Below, one piece after another: positions 18,195 through 25,760 of a stretch of 57,869 nucleotides of DNA (the stretch's first letter is position 1; each line of letters opens with the position of its first letter). The DNA comes from Oscillospiraceae bacterium (lineage in GTDB: Bacteria; Bacillota; Clostridia; UMGS1810). The stretch is from positions 1-57,869 of the forward strand of contig SVJH01000014.1 in assembly GCA_015069095.1 (NCBI GenBank), given 5' to 3'. The notes below the pieces were generated by a model, which saw only the letters and a program-made list of their open reading frames with translations, was not told the DNA's origin and made no database searches. The position numbers and the translations under genes were made by a program.

Positions 18195-18224
18195 AAAAAC
18201 GACTCGTTAAAACAAGTCGTTTTT
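18195..18224 (-). terminator. Hairpin terminator in the accessory island
   Basis: AAAAACGACT pairs perfectly with AGTCGTTTTT around a 10-nt loop, with U-rich flanks on both transcripts. It lies directly upstream of the SDR promoter and would insulate it from island transcripts. Confidence 0.6.
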
Positions 18225-18312
18225 GCAATAATTCGAATGGGTTAAATGGTATATAAAAATAAACTTTGCATAAGCAAAACACCTTTTCTATTTTCTTTTA
18301 TCTCATATATGG

Positions 18313-18404
18313 AAACGACAATTTTTAGAGAATAGTGAATAGAGAAAAGATAAAAGATAAAAGTACAAAAAAACGACAACTTTCGGATATGAAAATTGTC
18401 GTTT
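18313..18404. repeat. ACGACAA inverted-repeat element, possibly MITE-like
   Basis: AAACGACAATTTT (18313-18325) is the exact reverse complement of 18392-18404, and a third partial copy (AAAACGACAA, 18370-18379) gives an alternative shorter hairpin ending in nine T residues. The A/G-rich spacer between the arms contains short direct repeats (AAAAGATA twice). It could be a terminator with alternative folds or a short non-autonomous repeat. Confidence 0.5.
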
Positions 18405-18513
18405 TTTTTTGGGTAAAAATGCATATTTTGATACAATAACTAAATTTGTCTTTTCGCCACTATATCGTGGGGTCATTTGAAAATCGTGGGGGTCACTTTG
18501 TATTTCTTATGTA

Positions 18514-19512
18514 TTATTGCTTTTTTCGACCCGAGCAGTACGGACAGCTACGCCCACCATTTCTACTTGCTATTATTGCTTGCCATTCGTGTCCTTTATC
18601 ACACTTCCACCATACTTTTTTATTACTGTTAGGCATTACGTCCATAGGAGTTAGTCCTTTATTTTTTTCATAATTCCATTCTCTCGATAAAGTTGGATTA
18701 ACTGTTTGTAAGTCGTTAAAGCCTTTTAAGACTCTCCGACTTGCACAATATGGACATCCGCTTCCATTATTTCTATGATTTATCGTTGCCTGCCACTCGT
18801 GTCCTTTGTCGCATTTCCACCATACTTTCTGAGAACTATTAGGCGTCACATCGATTGGTTCTAATTTGTTGTTTTTTTCATAGTTCCATTCTATTGCCAA
18901 AGTTGGATTTACCGTTTGTAAATCATTTTCGCCTTTAACCGCATATCGACCTGAGCAATAAGGACATCCATTTCCGTTATTTCTATTGTCTATTGTTGCC
19001 TGCCACTCGTGACCTTTGCTACACTTCCACCATACTTTTTTATTACTATTAGAGGTAACGTGCTCCGGTTTCAAATTTCCATTTTTTTCATAATTCCATT
19101 CAGCAGCCACCTTTGGATTAGAAATCAAAATAGATTTTTCTTTTTCTGTGTATTTTCTCAAATTCTCTATAGGAATGGTATCTCTTTCTAAATCAACATC
19201 AACATCAGTTCCGATTATCTTGCTTAAAACTTCTTTAAGTATTTGGGGTAAATCTTTCTGTTTTTCTTGAACAATATAGTCTATAGAACTCCCGTGCAAC
19301 GATTGTAAACCTTCTCTTATTCTATATAGTTCTATCCCATCTTTTACACACTTTTGATTTTTTTCTAAATCTTTTTTTGCTTTATTTCCATGCCAAAAAC
19401 CACCATCATATTCAATAGCAATCTTTTTAGACGGAATATAAATATCTAATTCATAGCCTTTATCTCTATACAAATGCACTACATCTAAACCATACTTTTC
19501 AAGATAGTACAT
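18514..19512 (-). pseudogene. 5'-truncated zinc-ribbon protein with Vsr/DUF559-like nuclease fold
   Basis: The 332-residue open frame has an N-terminal PD-(D/E)XK-like segment (GYELDIYIPSKKIAIEYDG), then three tandem copies of a roughly 70-residue zinc-ribbon repeat (KVWWKCxKGHEWQA ... CPYC) resembling DUF4379. The frame stays open upstream to 19,609 and encodes a further CPIC...ERTTSFPEYAI segment that flows directly into the ATG-encoded MYYLEKYGL, with no ATG, GTG or TTG there. The ATG at 19512 is therefore probably internal, and the gene seems to have lost its true 5' end. Zinc-ribbon/Vsr-like proteins of this type are common in clostridial accessory DNA; function is not established. Confidence 0.7.
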
Positions 19513-20026
19513 AATCGCATATTCAGGAAAAGACGTGGTTCGTTCAGAATTACAAATAGGGCATAAGAATATGTAAGTATTTAATGAATAATAGTTAATT
19601 ATACCATAATTTGGTTATTACCGCAAATTATATATAATCATAAAGATAAAATTATTGAAGAAGAACTCATAAAAATAAGGTTGTTTTAAATTAACTAAAA
19701 AATTTTAAAAACAAACAAATTGCTTGATTTTTTGTATAACAAAAGGCACTCGTATGAGTGCCTTTACTCTATAATGTTTCGCAATTAGAAAAAGCCTGAT
19801 TAAAAAATATTTACTAACTTTGTCTTTACAAGAAACATAAGCATCAAAATTTGTAAAGCTTGTTTTTGTAAGTGCTGTAAGAGGATTACTTGTTATGCCT
19901 GATGCTGTAATATCATCTTCTTTACTAATCTCTTAAACATGCACCTTGCCATTGATTTGGTTGAAACAAACATACATATCGTAAGAATAAAAAATAATAT
20001 TTTTTCATTTCTTTTTCACTTTTATT
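19513..20026. other. Gene-poor island region with remnant coding stretch and terminator
   Basis: These 514 bp contain the upstream remnant of the zinc-ribbon gene (to about 19,609), a hairpin at 19742-19765, and a minus-strand start-less open stretch at about 19,780-19,940 encoding EDDITASGITSNPLTAL-like sequence. No intact gene is visible. Confidence 0.5.
19742..19765 (-). terminator. Hairpin terminator downstream of the integrase chimera
   Basis: A perfect 10-bp stem (AAAGGCACTC with GAGTGCCTTT) with a GTAT loop is followed on the minus strand by TTTTGTT. It is the first good terminator downstream of the 20027-21058 gene. Confidence 0.75.
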
Positions 20027-21058
20027 TTACTTTACAATTACATATCTGTTTTCACCATCCCACTCTACTGTTTTGCCAAGAGCTTCTGAAATAAATCTTA
20101 CAGGAACCATTGTTCTTGAATTTTCAATAGTAGCAGGAGTATCAAGTTTTGTTTCTAATCCATTTATCATTGCAGTATCTTTATCTATTGTTAATTTAAT
20201 TTCCACACCATCTTTTGTTGCTATTACCGTTTTTGTTTTATCATCCCAATCTACAGTTGCGCCAAGCTTTTCAAATATTGCGCGCATAGGAACAAGTGTT
20301 CTGTCGTTTTTAATTATTGGGTAAACATCCAAAAACAACTTTTCTTTATCTACAATAACTTTAATTGAATTTGCATAAAGCAAAGACAATGCTTCTCCCA
20401 TTCTCAAACCTGTATTAAGAATTAGCAAAAATGCATAACCAAAAGTATAATACATATCGCCATTAGCTTTAGTACGAACAAGTTCTAACTTTATTTGTTC
20501 AACTTCATTATCAGTAAAAGCTGTAATTTGCTTTGTTGTTTCTGTTTGTGATGGAAGCACTATACCAAGGCAAGGATTTTTTAATACAACATCATCAATC
20601 ATGGCATGTTTATAACACGAATTTAAAGCTACATAGACTTTTTTAATACTAGAGTATGATAACCCTTTATGATGTAATTCGTTTATTAAAACTTGAATTT
20701 GCTCGCGTGTAACCTTATCAATCTTTATATTACCCAAATTAGGAATTATATGATTATTTACAGTACTTTCAAGTCTATCATAGCTTAAAGGTTTCAACTT
20801 ATTATATTGAAATTCTTTAAGCCACATAGTAAAATAACTTTTCACAGTATCGTTACTAGGCATATGCTTTAACTTATAATCGCTACTCTTTTTAAATTCC
20901 TTCAACTTGTTTTTTACAACTGCTTCTGTTTTTCCTGAAAATTGTTTAATATTTGGTTTTCCATCTTTTCGAGTTCCAAGACTTATTTTAGCTATCCACT
21001 TGTTATCAGATACCTGAAATATTGAACCTTCACCATTATTTTTTCGCTTGTTTTCCAT
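20027..21058 (-). pseudogene. Tyrosine integrase fused in frame to a copper amine oxidase-like stalk domain
   Basis: Residues 1 to about 226 are a tyrosine recombinase: an AP2-like arm-binding domain (NGEGSIFQVSDNKWIAKISLG), a SAM-like core-binding domain (SYFTMWLKEFQYNKLKPLSY to NPCLGIVLP), and the start of the catalytic domain ending at ILNTGLRMGEALSLL, which has the first catalytic arginine. From about residue 229 (YANSIKVIVD) the protein becomes two copper amine oxidase-like stalk repeats (RTLVPMRAIFEKLGATVDWD; RTMVPVRFISEALGKTVEWD). The HxxR, H/W and tyrosine motifs are missing, so recombinase activity is not expected. AAAGGA precedes the ATG. The gene lies 143 bp from tRNA-Cys and points away from it, as in tRNA-integrated elements. 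Confidence 0.85.
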
Positions 21059-21075
21059 ATAAATTTCCTTTCATT

Positions 21076-21098
21076 TTTGGAAACCAATTTGGAAACCA
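21076..21098. repeat. Direct repeat TTTGGAAACCA x2, possible integrase arm sites
   Basis: Two identical 11-bp copies (21076-21086 and 21088-21098) sit at a 12-bp period between the integrase start and tRNA-Cys. Their position suits arm-type integrase binding sites or an int operator; the role is inferred. Confidence 0.5.
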
Positions 21099-21163
21099 TT
21101 TTTATATAAAAAACATAGAAAAATAATACAAATTGAAAATTATACTAAAAAACAAAAAAAGCG

Positions 21164-21198
21164 ATATAAGCCTTTAAATTAGGCAAATATCGCTATTT
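21164..21198 (-). terminator. Terminator of the tRNA operon
   Basis: AGCGATAT pairs with ATATCGCT and an inner GCCT with AGGC, giving a long hairpin followed on the minus strand by a run of seven T residues. It lies immediately after tRNA-Cys. Confidence 0.8.
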
Positions 21199-21201
21199 TT
21201 C

Positions 21202-21275
21202 TGGAGGCGCCAACCAGATTTGAACTGGTGATAAAGGTGTTGCAGACCTCTGCCTTACCACTTGGCTATGGCGCC
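21202..21275 (-). tRNA. tRNA-Cys(GCA)
   Basis: 74 nt including encoded CCA. The acceptor stem begins GGCGCC, the anticodon loop reads CTGCAAC with anticodon GCA, and the T-arm is GGTTCAAATCTGG-like. It is the last tRNA of the array and the likely target of the neighbouring integrase element. Confidence 0.95.
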
Positions 21276-21317
21276 TTATATATCAAAAGACGCATTTTAA
21301 AATACGTCTTTTGTAAA

Positions 21318-21392
21318 TGGAGCGGAAGACGAGATTCGAACTCGCGACGTTCACCTTGGCAAGGTGACGCTCTACCACTGAGCCACTCCCGC
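21318..21392 (-). tRNA. tRNA-Gly(GCC)
   Basis: 75 nt including encoded CCA. The acceptor stem begins GCGGGAG, the D-arm is GCTCAGTGGTAGAGC, and the anticodon is GCC within CTTGCCAAG. Confidence 0.96.
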
Positions 21393-21414
21393 ATAAAATA
21401 TTTTGTATTGCAAA

Positions 21415-21490
21415 TGGTGCCTCCGGGCGGAATCGAACCACCGACACGGGGATTTTCAGTCCCCTGCTCTACCTACTGAGCTACAGAGGC
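21415..21490 (-). tRNA. tRNA-Phe(GAA)
   Basis: 76 nt including encoded CCA. The gene begins GCCTCTGTAGCTCAG, has anticodon GAA in ACTGAAAATCC, and a T-arm GGTTCGATTCC. Confidence 0.96.
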
Positions 21491-21527
21491 AAACTAAATA
21501 TTTACAATACCCTTTATAAAAATAAAG

Positions 21528-21604
21528 TGGCGACCCGGAAGGGGCTCGAACCCTCGACCTCCAGCGTGACAGGCTGGCATTCTAACCAACTGAACTACCG
21601 GGCC
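21528..21604 (-). tRNA. tRNA-Asp(GTC)
   Basis: 77 nt including encoded CCA. The gene begins GGCCCGGTAGTTCAG, has anticodon GTC in CCTGTCACG, and a T-arm GGGTTCGAGCCC. Confidence 0.96.
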
Positions 21605-21618
21605 GTATATAAAAGTTA

Positions 21619-21694
21619 TGGTGGGCGGTACAGGGCTCGAACCTGTGACCCTCTGCTTGTAAGGCAGATGCTCTCCCAGCTGAGCTAACCGCCC
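21619..21694 (-). tRNA. tRNA-Val(TAC)
   Basis: 76 nt including encoded CCA. The gene begins GGGCGGTTAGCTCAG, has anticodon TAC in CCTTACAAG, and a T-arm AGGTTCGAGCCCT. It is the first tRNA of the minus-strand array. Confidence 0.96.
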
Positions 21695-21769
21695 ATACAC
21701 TTTTATATTAAACTCGAAGTGCTTTTTAAATGCTTTGCATTTAGTCCGCAACATCGAGCAACGTAAATC

Positions 21770-21798
21770 ATTATACTTGATTAAAAGTGATTTGTCAA
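21770..21798 (-). promoter_or_regulatory. Promoter of the tRNA operon
   Basis: A perfect minus-strand TTGACA (21793-21798), 17-bp spacer and TATAAT (21770-21775) sit 76 bp upstream of tRNA-Val. The perfect consensus suits a strong stable-RNA promoter. Confidence 0.88.
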
Positions 21799-21826
21799 TA
21801 CTTTTTTTGAAAAAAATTTAATTTTT

Positions 21827-22714
21827 TTAATCTTTTTTTATTTTTGCAAGTAAATCTTTTAAATCTTCCTCTGTAAAATCATAAATTTTATCGCAAAAAT
21901 GACATGTTAACTGTGCTTTTTTATCTTTTTCAATTATATCTTCAAGTTCGGTTTCTCCGACTGAAATAAGCACTTTTTCTACTTTTTCTCTTGTACAATT
22001 ACAATAATATGATGTATCTTTTGTTTCTGTAATTTCAAATTCAAATCCACGAAGTAAAACTTCTAAAATATGTTCAGGCATAAGACCGTCTAAGAACATA
22101 TCTGTAACTGAATTTACATATTTTATGTTTTCTTCAAGTTTTGTTATATCGTCATCTGTCGCCTCCGGCATAACCTGAAGTATAAATCCGCCGGCTTCTT
22201 TAACAGAATAATCAACATCTACAAGTACACCAAGACCTACAACCGAAGGAACCTGCTCTGAAACTGCAAAATATGATGTTAAATCATCGCCTATTTCGCC
22301 TGATACAAGCGGAGTTTTTCCGATATATGGTTCTTTAAGTCCAAGATCACGTATTACAACAAGATGCCCGTCTTTTCCTATTGCGCCTCCGACATCAAGT
22401 TTACCTTTTTCATTTTTTGGAATATCAAGTGCGGGATTATCAACATAACCTTTTACACGCGATGTATAATCAGAAACTGCAAGAACTTTCCCAAGCGGTC
22501 CGTTTCCTACCATCTGAAGTGTAATAAGTTCATCTTCACTTTTAAGCATAGAGCCCATCATTGATGCTGCTGTTAAAAGACGTCCAAGTGCCGCTGTTGC
22601 AACAGGCGATGTTTTATGCATTTTCTGTGCAGTATTACACAAATCTTTTGTTATTGCACAAAAAGCTCTTACAGAGCCGTCTTTTGTAACGGCTCTTACT
22701 ATATAATCACTCAT
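21827..22714 (-). CDS. hslO: Redox-regulated chaperone Hsp33
   Basis: Hsp33 is a cytosolic holdase activated by oxidative unfolding. The 295 residues include the N-terminal SDYIVRAVTKDGSVRAF, the GNGPLGKVLAVSDY and GYVDNP blocks, and the C-terminal zinc/redox switch CNC...CHFC. The ATG at 22714 is preferred because GGAGG lies 6 nt upstream; the open frame extends 30 nt further. The start overlaps the stop of the DRTGG-like gene by 8 bp, and the two are probably translationally coupled in a tyrS-led operon. Confidence 0.95.
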   Translation of the reverse strand: MSDYIVRAVTKDGSVRAFCAITKDLCNTAQKMHKTSPVATAALGRLLTAASMMGSMLKSEDELITLQMVGNGPLGKVLAVSDYTSRVKGYVDNPALDIPKNEKGKLDVGGAIGKDGHLVVIRDLGLKEPYIGKTPLVSGEIGDDLTSYFAVSEQVPSVVGLGVLVDVDYSVKEAGGFILQVMPEATDDDITKLEENIKYVNSVTDMFLDGLMPEHILEVLLRGFEFEITETKDTSYYCNCTREKVEKVLISVGETELEDIIEKDKKAQLTCHFCDKIYDFTEEDLKDLLAKIKKD

Positions 22715-23036
22715 TTTTTCCTCCGAAAGTTTTGTACAGGTCAACTATTGTGTCATACATACTTTTATCCGACGAAAACACATTTATGTCATGCTCTTTT
22801 GCAAGAGATATCGCCTCATCATTTAAACATAATCCATCTGTTAAAATTACACACGAAGCCTCTTTTTTATATGCAATAGCAACTACATTTTCGTTAATTT
22901 GGCTCGTTACCCATACATTACTTTTTTTAAGTTTAACAAGTGCATAACTTAAAATATCGCCAACATATATGCCGTCTGCCTTTTTATTATATGCACCGTT
23001 TATGATTTTTAATTCAAGTTTTTGTAATTTTTCCAT
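22707..23036 (-). CDS. Small DRTGG-like domain protein
   Basis: This 109-residue protein resembles the stand-alone DRTGG domain proteins of Clostridia (YVGDILSYALVKLKKSNVWVT, then AIAYKKEASCVILTDGL and INVFSSDKSMYDTIVDLY). The domain is associated with HPr kinase and phosphotransacetylase N-termini, but its role alone is unknown. The start overlaps the tyrS stop by one base (TAATG) and its end overlaps hslO by 8 bp. No catalytic motif is visible. Confidence 0.7.
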   Translation of the reverse strand: MEKLQKLELKIINGAYNKKADGIYVGDILSYALVKLKKSNVWVTSQINENVVAIAYKKEASCVILTDGLCLNDEAISLAKEHDINVFSSDKSMYDTIVDLYKTFGGKNE

Positions 23037-24262
23037 TATTTAAGTATTACTCTGTGATATACTTTTTTACCTTTTTTGATAATTACTTCGCCTTTTTCAA
23101 ACATATCTTTTGTAATCATAAAGTTAATATCACTTATTTTTGCGTCGTCCACACTTACGCCGCCCTGCTGAACAAGACGTCTGCCTTCGCCTTTTGATGG
23201 GATAAGTTTTGCAGCCATCATAACATCTAAAATAGCCATACCATCGCCAAACTCTGCTGCACCAATTTCAGTTGTAGGCATATTTTCGCTTACTGCGCCT
23301 TTACCAAATACTGCTTCTGCAGTTTCTCTTGCTTTGTCGGCTTCTTCTTTGCCGTGAACAAGTTTTGTTACTTCATACGCCAAAACTTTTTTTGCTTCGT
23401 TAATTTCTTTGCCTTCAAGTTTTGCTAATTCATTTATTTCTTCCATTGGAACAAATGTTATAAGTTTTAAGCATTTAATAACGTCAGCATCGTCAACATT
23501 TCTCCAGTACTGATAAAATTCGTGTGGAGTTGTTTTGTTAGGGTCAAGCCACAATGCGCCTTTTTGAGTTTTGCCCATTTTTTTACCTTCACTTGTTGTA
23601 AGAAGAGTAAATGTCATACCATAAACTTGTTTCTGGTCTTTTCTTCTGCAAAGTTCAATACCGCCAAGGATATTTGACCACTGGTCGTCTCCGCCAAGTT
23701 CAATTTTACAGTCGTATTCCCTGTTTAGCATCAAAAAGTCATAACTCTGCATAAGCATATAGTTAAATTCCAAGAATGAAAGACCTTTTTCAAGTCTTTG
23801 TTTAAAACATTCTGCTGTAAGCATTTTGTTAACAGAAAAACAAGCACCTATATCACGCAAAAAATCGACATAATTAAGATTTAAAAGCCAGTCGCCGTTA
23901 TTTACCATAATTGCTTTGCCGTCGTTAAAATCAACAAGTGTTGAAAGTTGTTTTTTAAAGCATTCGCAGTTATGATTTATTGTGTCTGTTGTCATCATCT
24001 GACGCATATCTGTTCTTCCTGAAGGGTCGCCAACCATAGCAGTACCGCCACCAACAAGAGCTATCGGTCTGTGTCCGTGATCCTGCATATGTTTCATAAC
24101 AACCATCTGCAAAAAGTGCCCAACATGCAAACTGTCTGCTGTAGGGTCAAATCCTATATAAAAAGTAACTTTTTCCTTCCCTAAAAGTTCTCTTATTTCC
24201 TCTTCGTGAGTAGTCTGAGCAATAAGCCCTCTTTCTTTTAGCACATCAAAAACATTGCGCAT
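23036..24262 (-). CDS. tyrS: Tyrosyl-tRNA synthetase
   Basis: This class I aminoacyl-tRNA synthetase has 408 residues. [16 protein letters not shown] contains the HIGH-type motif (HVGH), [14 protein letters not shown] contains a KMSKS-type motif (KMGKT), and the C-terminus carries an S4-like domain ([21 protein letters not shown]). The ATG at 24262 is chosen because AAAGGA ends 9 nt upstream; upstream in-frame starts abut or precede that SD. The leader is short and no T-box was seen. It heads the tyrS-DRTGG-hslO operon. Confidence 0.96.
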   Translation of the reverse strand: MRNVFDVLKERGLIAQTTHEEEIRELLGKEKVTFYIGFDPTADSLHVGHFLQMVVMKHMQDHGHRPIALVGGGTAMVGDPSGRTDMRQMMTTDTINHNCECFKKQLSTLVDFNDGKAIMVNNGDWLLNLNYVDFLRDIGACFSVNKMLTAECFKQRLEKGLSFLEFNYMLMQSYDFLMLNREYDCKIELGGDDQWSNILGGIELCRRKDQKQVYGMTFTLLTTSEGKKMGKTQKGALWLDPNKTTPHEFYQYWRNVDDADVIKCLKLITFVPMEEINELAKLEGKEINEAKKVLAYEVTKLVHGKEEADKARETAEAVFGKGAVSENMPTTEIGAAEFGDGMAILDVMMAAKLIPSKGEGRRLVQQGGVSVDDAKISDINFMITKDMFEKGEVIIKKGKKVYHRVILK

Positions 24263-24310
24263 ATATTTCATTCCTTTCTTTTTGTGGAAATCTAAACTAT
24301 ATAATACCAA

Positions 24311-24339
24311 ATGATAACATATTTTTATTATAATTTCAA
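24311..24339 (-). promoter_or_regulatory. Candidate tyrS promoter
   Basis: Minus-strand TTGAAA (24334-24339), a 17-bp spacer and TATCAT (24311-24316) lie about 50 bp upstream of tyrS. The match is moderate. Confidence 0.5.
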
Positions 24340-24409
24340 GTGTTTTAGGCTTTTAATTATTAACATTTTTACTTTACAAGCATATTATAATGTATAGGAG
24401 GTTTTTAAA

Positions 24410-24670
24410 ATGGATAAAAATGAAGAAATAAAACTTAAAAACGCACTAAACGATATACTAAAAAACAACTCACTTAAAAAAAGTACAACCGAGGATGAAC
24501 TTGTAAATCTTATAAACAACACCGACAAAACTGAAATAACAAAAAAACTTGATTCTATGGGGCTTTCGTTCGTTTCAAATAAACTTAAAAGTATGTCTGA
24601 TGCCGAACTTTTAAGTATGATAAAAAACAATCCTAATATTTTAAACAAATTAAACAGTTTTTTGAAATAG
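24410..24670 (+). CDS. Small hypothetical protein, first of three
   Basis: I do not recognise a family. The 86-residue protein is Lys/Asn/Leu-rich and predicted helical, with a repeated NKLKSM / NKLNSFLK-like C-terminus and no signal peptide or membrane segment. A strong TAGGAGG lies 8 nt before the ATG. It is 10 bp from the next plus-strand gene, so all three small genes (24410-25282) likely form one operon, divergent from tyrS. Confidence 0.7.
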   Translation: MDKNEEIKLKNALNDILKNNSLKKSTTEDELVNLINNTDKTEITKKLDSMGLSFVSNKLKSMSDAELLSMIKNNPNILNKLNSFLK

Positions 24671-24680
24671 GGGTGAAAAT

Positions 24681-24962
24681 ATGGGAGAAAACATAATGGA
24701 TAAAGTAAGCCAACTATTAGAAAACAAAGATGCCATGAGCGAAATTTCAAAAATGTTTTCAAATAACACGCCACAAGGAAACGAAATTGAAATGGCAGAA
24801 AAAATATCTCAGATGACAAGAAAGTTAAATGAACCCGACCCTAAAATAAACCTACTTTATGCACTTAAGCCTTATATGAATCCTTCAAGGACGAACCAAA
24901 TAGACAAAGCAATAAAAATGATACAGATGACAAAAATTTCGGGATTTTTTAAAGATATCTAA
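24681..24962 (+). CDS. Small conserved clostridial protein
   Basis: This 93-residue hydrophilic protein ends in LLYALKPYMNPSRTNQIDKAIKMIQMTKISGF. This ALKPY...R..(Q)IDKAIK pattern recalls small proteins found in clustered small-ORF operons of spore-forming Clostridia, but I cannot name a family with confidence. GGGGTG precedes the ATG. The following gene begins about 14 bp downstream. Confidence 0.7.
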   Translation: MGENIMDKVSQLLENKDAMSEISKMFSNNTPQGNEIEMAEKISQMTRKLNEPDPKINLLYALKPYMNPSRTNQIDKAIKMIQMTKISGFFKDI

Positions 24963-24976
24963 ATGGGGTGTTGCGT

Positions 24977-25282
24977 TTGACAAAAACATTTTACGATGAT
25001 TACTCAAACGGATGTATGCTTGTTCCAAAACCGCATAGAAAAAACGAAGAAAAAAATGAGTGTTGTGATAAAGAAAACTGCCACGAAATTGACAAATGTT
25101 GCGAAGAAAAATGCCTAAATGAAACAAAAGGGTTTTCGCTTTTTGGCGATAATTTTTTAAAAAACTTTAAACTTGATGACATTATTTTAATCGCAATAAT
25201 TTTTATGTTTTTAAATGACGGTTGCGAAGATAAATCACTTCTTTTAATTATCGGTGCAATTTTTCTTTTAGGATTTAACTAA
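24977..25282 (+). CDS. Small Cys-rich protein with hydrophobic C-terminus
   Basis: This 101-residue protein has a Cys/Glu/Lys-rich middle (ECCDKENCHEIDKCCEEKC) and a C-terminus of two hydrophobic segments, IILIAIIFMFL and LLLIIGAIFLLGF, separated by NDGCEDKS. That tail is typical of small clostridial proteins of unknown function. The TTG at 24977 is preferred because GGGGTG is 5 nt upstream; GTG at 24968 and TTG at 24971 are alternatives. The cysteine clusters suggest metal or thiol chemistry, which is inference. Confidence 0.68.
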   Translation: MTKTFYDDYSNGCMLVPKPHRKNEEKNECCDKENCHEIDKCCEEKCLNETKGFSLFGDNFLKNFKLDDIILIAIIFMFLNDGCEDKSLLLIIGAIFLLGFN

Positions 25283-25314
25283 AAAGGACTGAACAAATTT
25301 GTTCAGTCCTTTTT
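25281..25314. terminator. Bidirectional terminator between convergent genes
   Basis: A perfect 14-bp stem (AAAAAGGACTGAAC with GTTCAGTCCTTTTT) and AAATTT loop has U-tracts on both transcripts. It serves the small-gene operon (+) and the stalk-domain/DtxR transcript (-). Confidence 0.88.
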
Positions 25315-25319
25315 TTGTA

Positions 25320-25760
25320 TTATTTTGTAATTGTAACTGTTCTTGTATCGCCATTCCAGTCCACTTTAAACCCAAAACTTTCTGCAACTGCTCTTACAGG
25401 AATAAGTGTTCTTCCGTCTACAATAGTTGCTTTTACATCAAGGTTATAAAATTCAGATTTGCCTTCAAGCACATCTGTAACTTTAAAACTGTCTTTTCCA
25501 ATTTCCATAGCAAGTATTTTTGAACTGTATGTTGCAAGCACAAGGTTCATATCGCCTATCCATTCAACATCTGCACCAAGCGCTTCAAATGTTTTTCTCA
25601 TAGGAATCATTGTTCTGCCTTCGATAATCTGAGGCGGAACGTCAAATTCAACTTTTTTATCGTTTACAACGACACTTATTTCATCTTGTGCAAATGCGTA
25701 TGTTGAAAATACGCACATAAATACAAGACAAAAAACTAACACATTTTTAAACAATTTCAT
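25320..25760 (-). CDS. Secreted copper amine oxidase-like stalk-domain protein
   Basis: This 146-residue protein has an N-terminal signal peptide (about residues 1-24, cleavage near YAFA/Q) and two stalk repeats: VPPQIIEGRTMIPMRKTFEALGADVEW and VDGRTLIPVRAVAESFGFKVDW. These domains are common cell-surface modules in Clostridia and have no oxidase activity on their own. Its ATG overlaps the stop of the DtxR-family gene by 4 bp, implying coupled expression with a metal-responsive regulator. Confidence 0.85.
   Translation of the reverse strand: MKLFKNVLVFCLVFMCVFSTYAFAQDEISVVVNDKKVEFDVPPQIIEGRTMIPMRKTFEALGADVEWIGDMNLVLATYSSKILAMEIGKDSFKVTDVLEGKSEFYNLDVKATIVDGRTLIPVRAVAESFGFKVDWNGDTRTVTITK

Larger units (their letters stand above)
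18107..18513. other. Intergenic region with promoter, hairpins and repeats, no gene
   Basis: I see no convincing coding sequence in these 407 bp. The stretch holds the promoter of the SDR gene, a hairpin at 18195-18224, a set of ACGACAA inverted repeats (18313-18404) ending in a T-run, and two copies of an ATCGTGGGG(G)TCA motif (18464-18495). It marks the left edge of the decayed accessory island that ends at tRNA-Cys. Confidence 0.6.

Noticed and set aside
18242-18436. A 64-residue minus-strand open frame in the intergenic region
   Set aside because: It crosses the hairpin repeats, lacks an SD and has no recognisable domain.
24263-24310. A T-box leader upstream of tyrS
   Set aside because: The space between the predicted start site and the start codon is too short and contains no T-box or specifier stem.
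24360-24391. A -10-like TATAAT upstream of the small-gene operon
   Set aside because: Its position would start transcription inside the SD, and the only -35-like element is 20 bp away, so I did not list it as a promoter.
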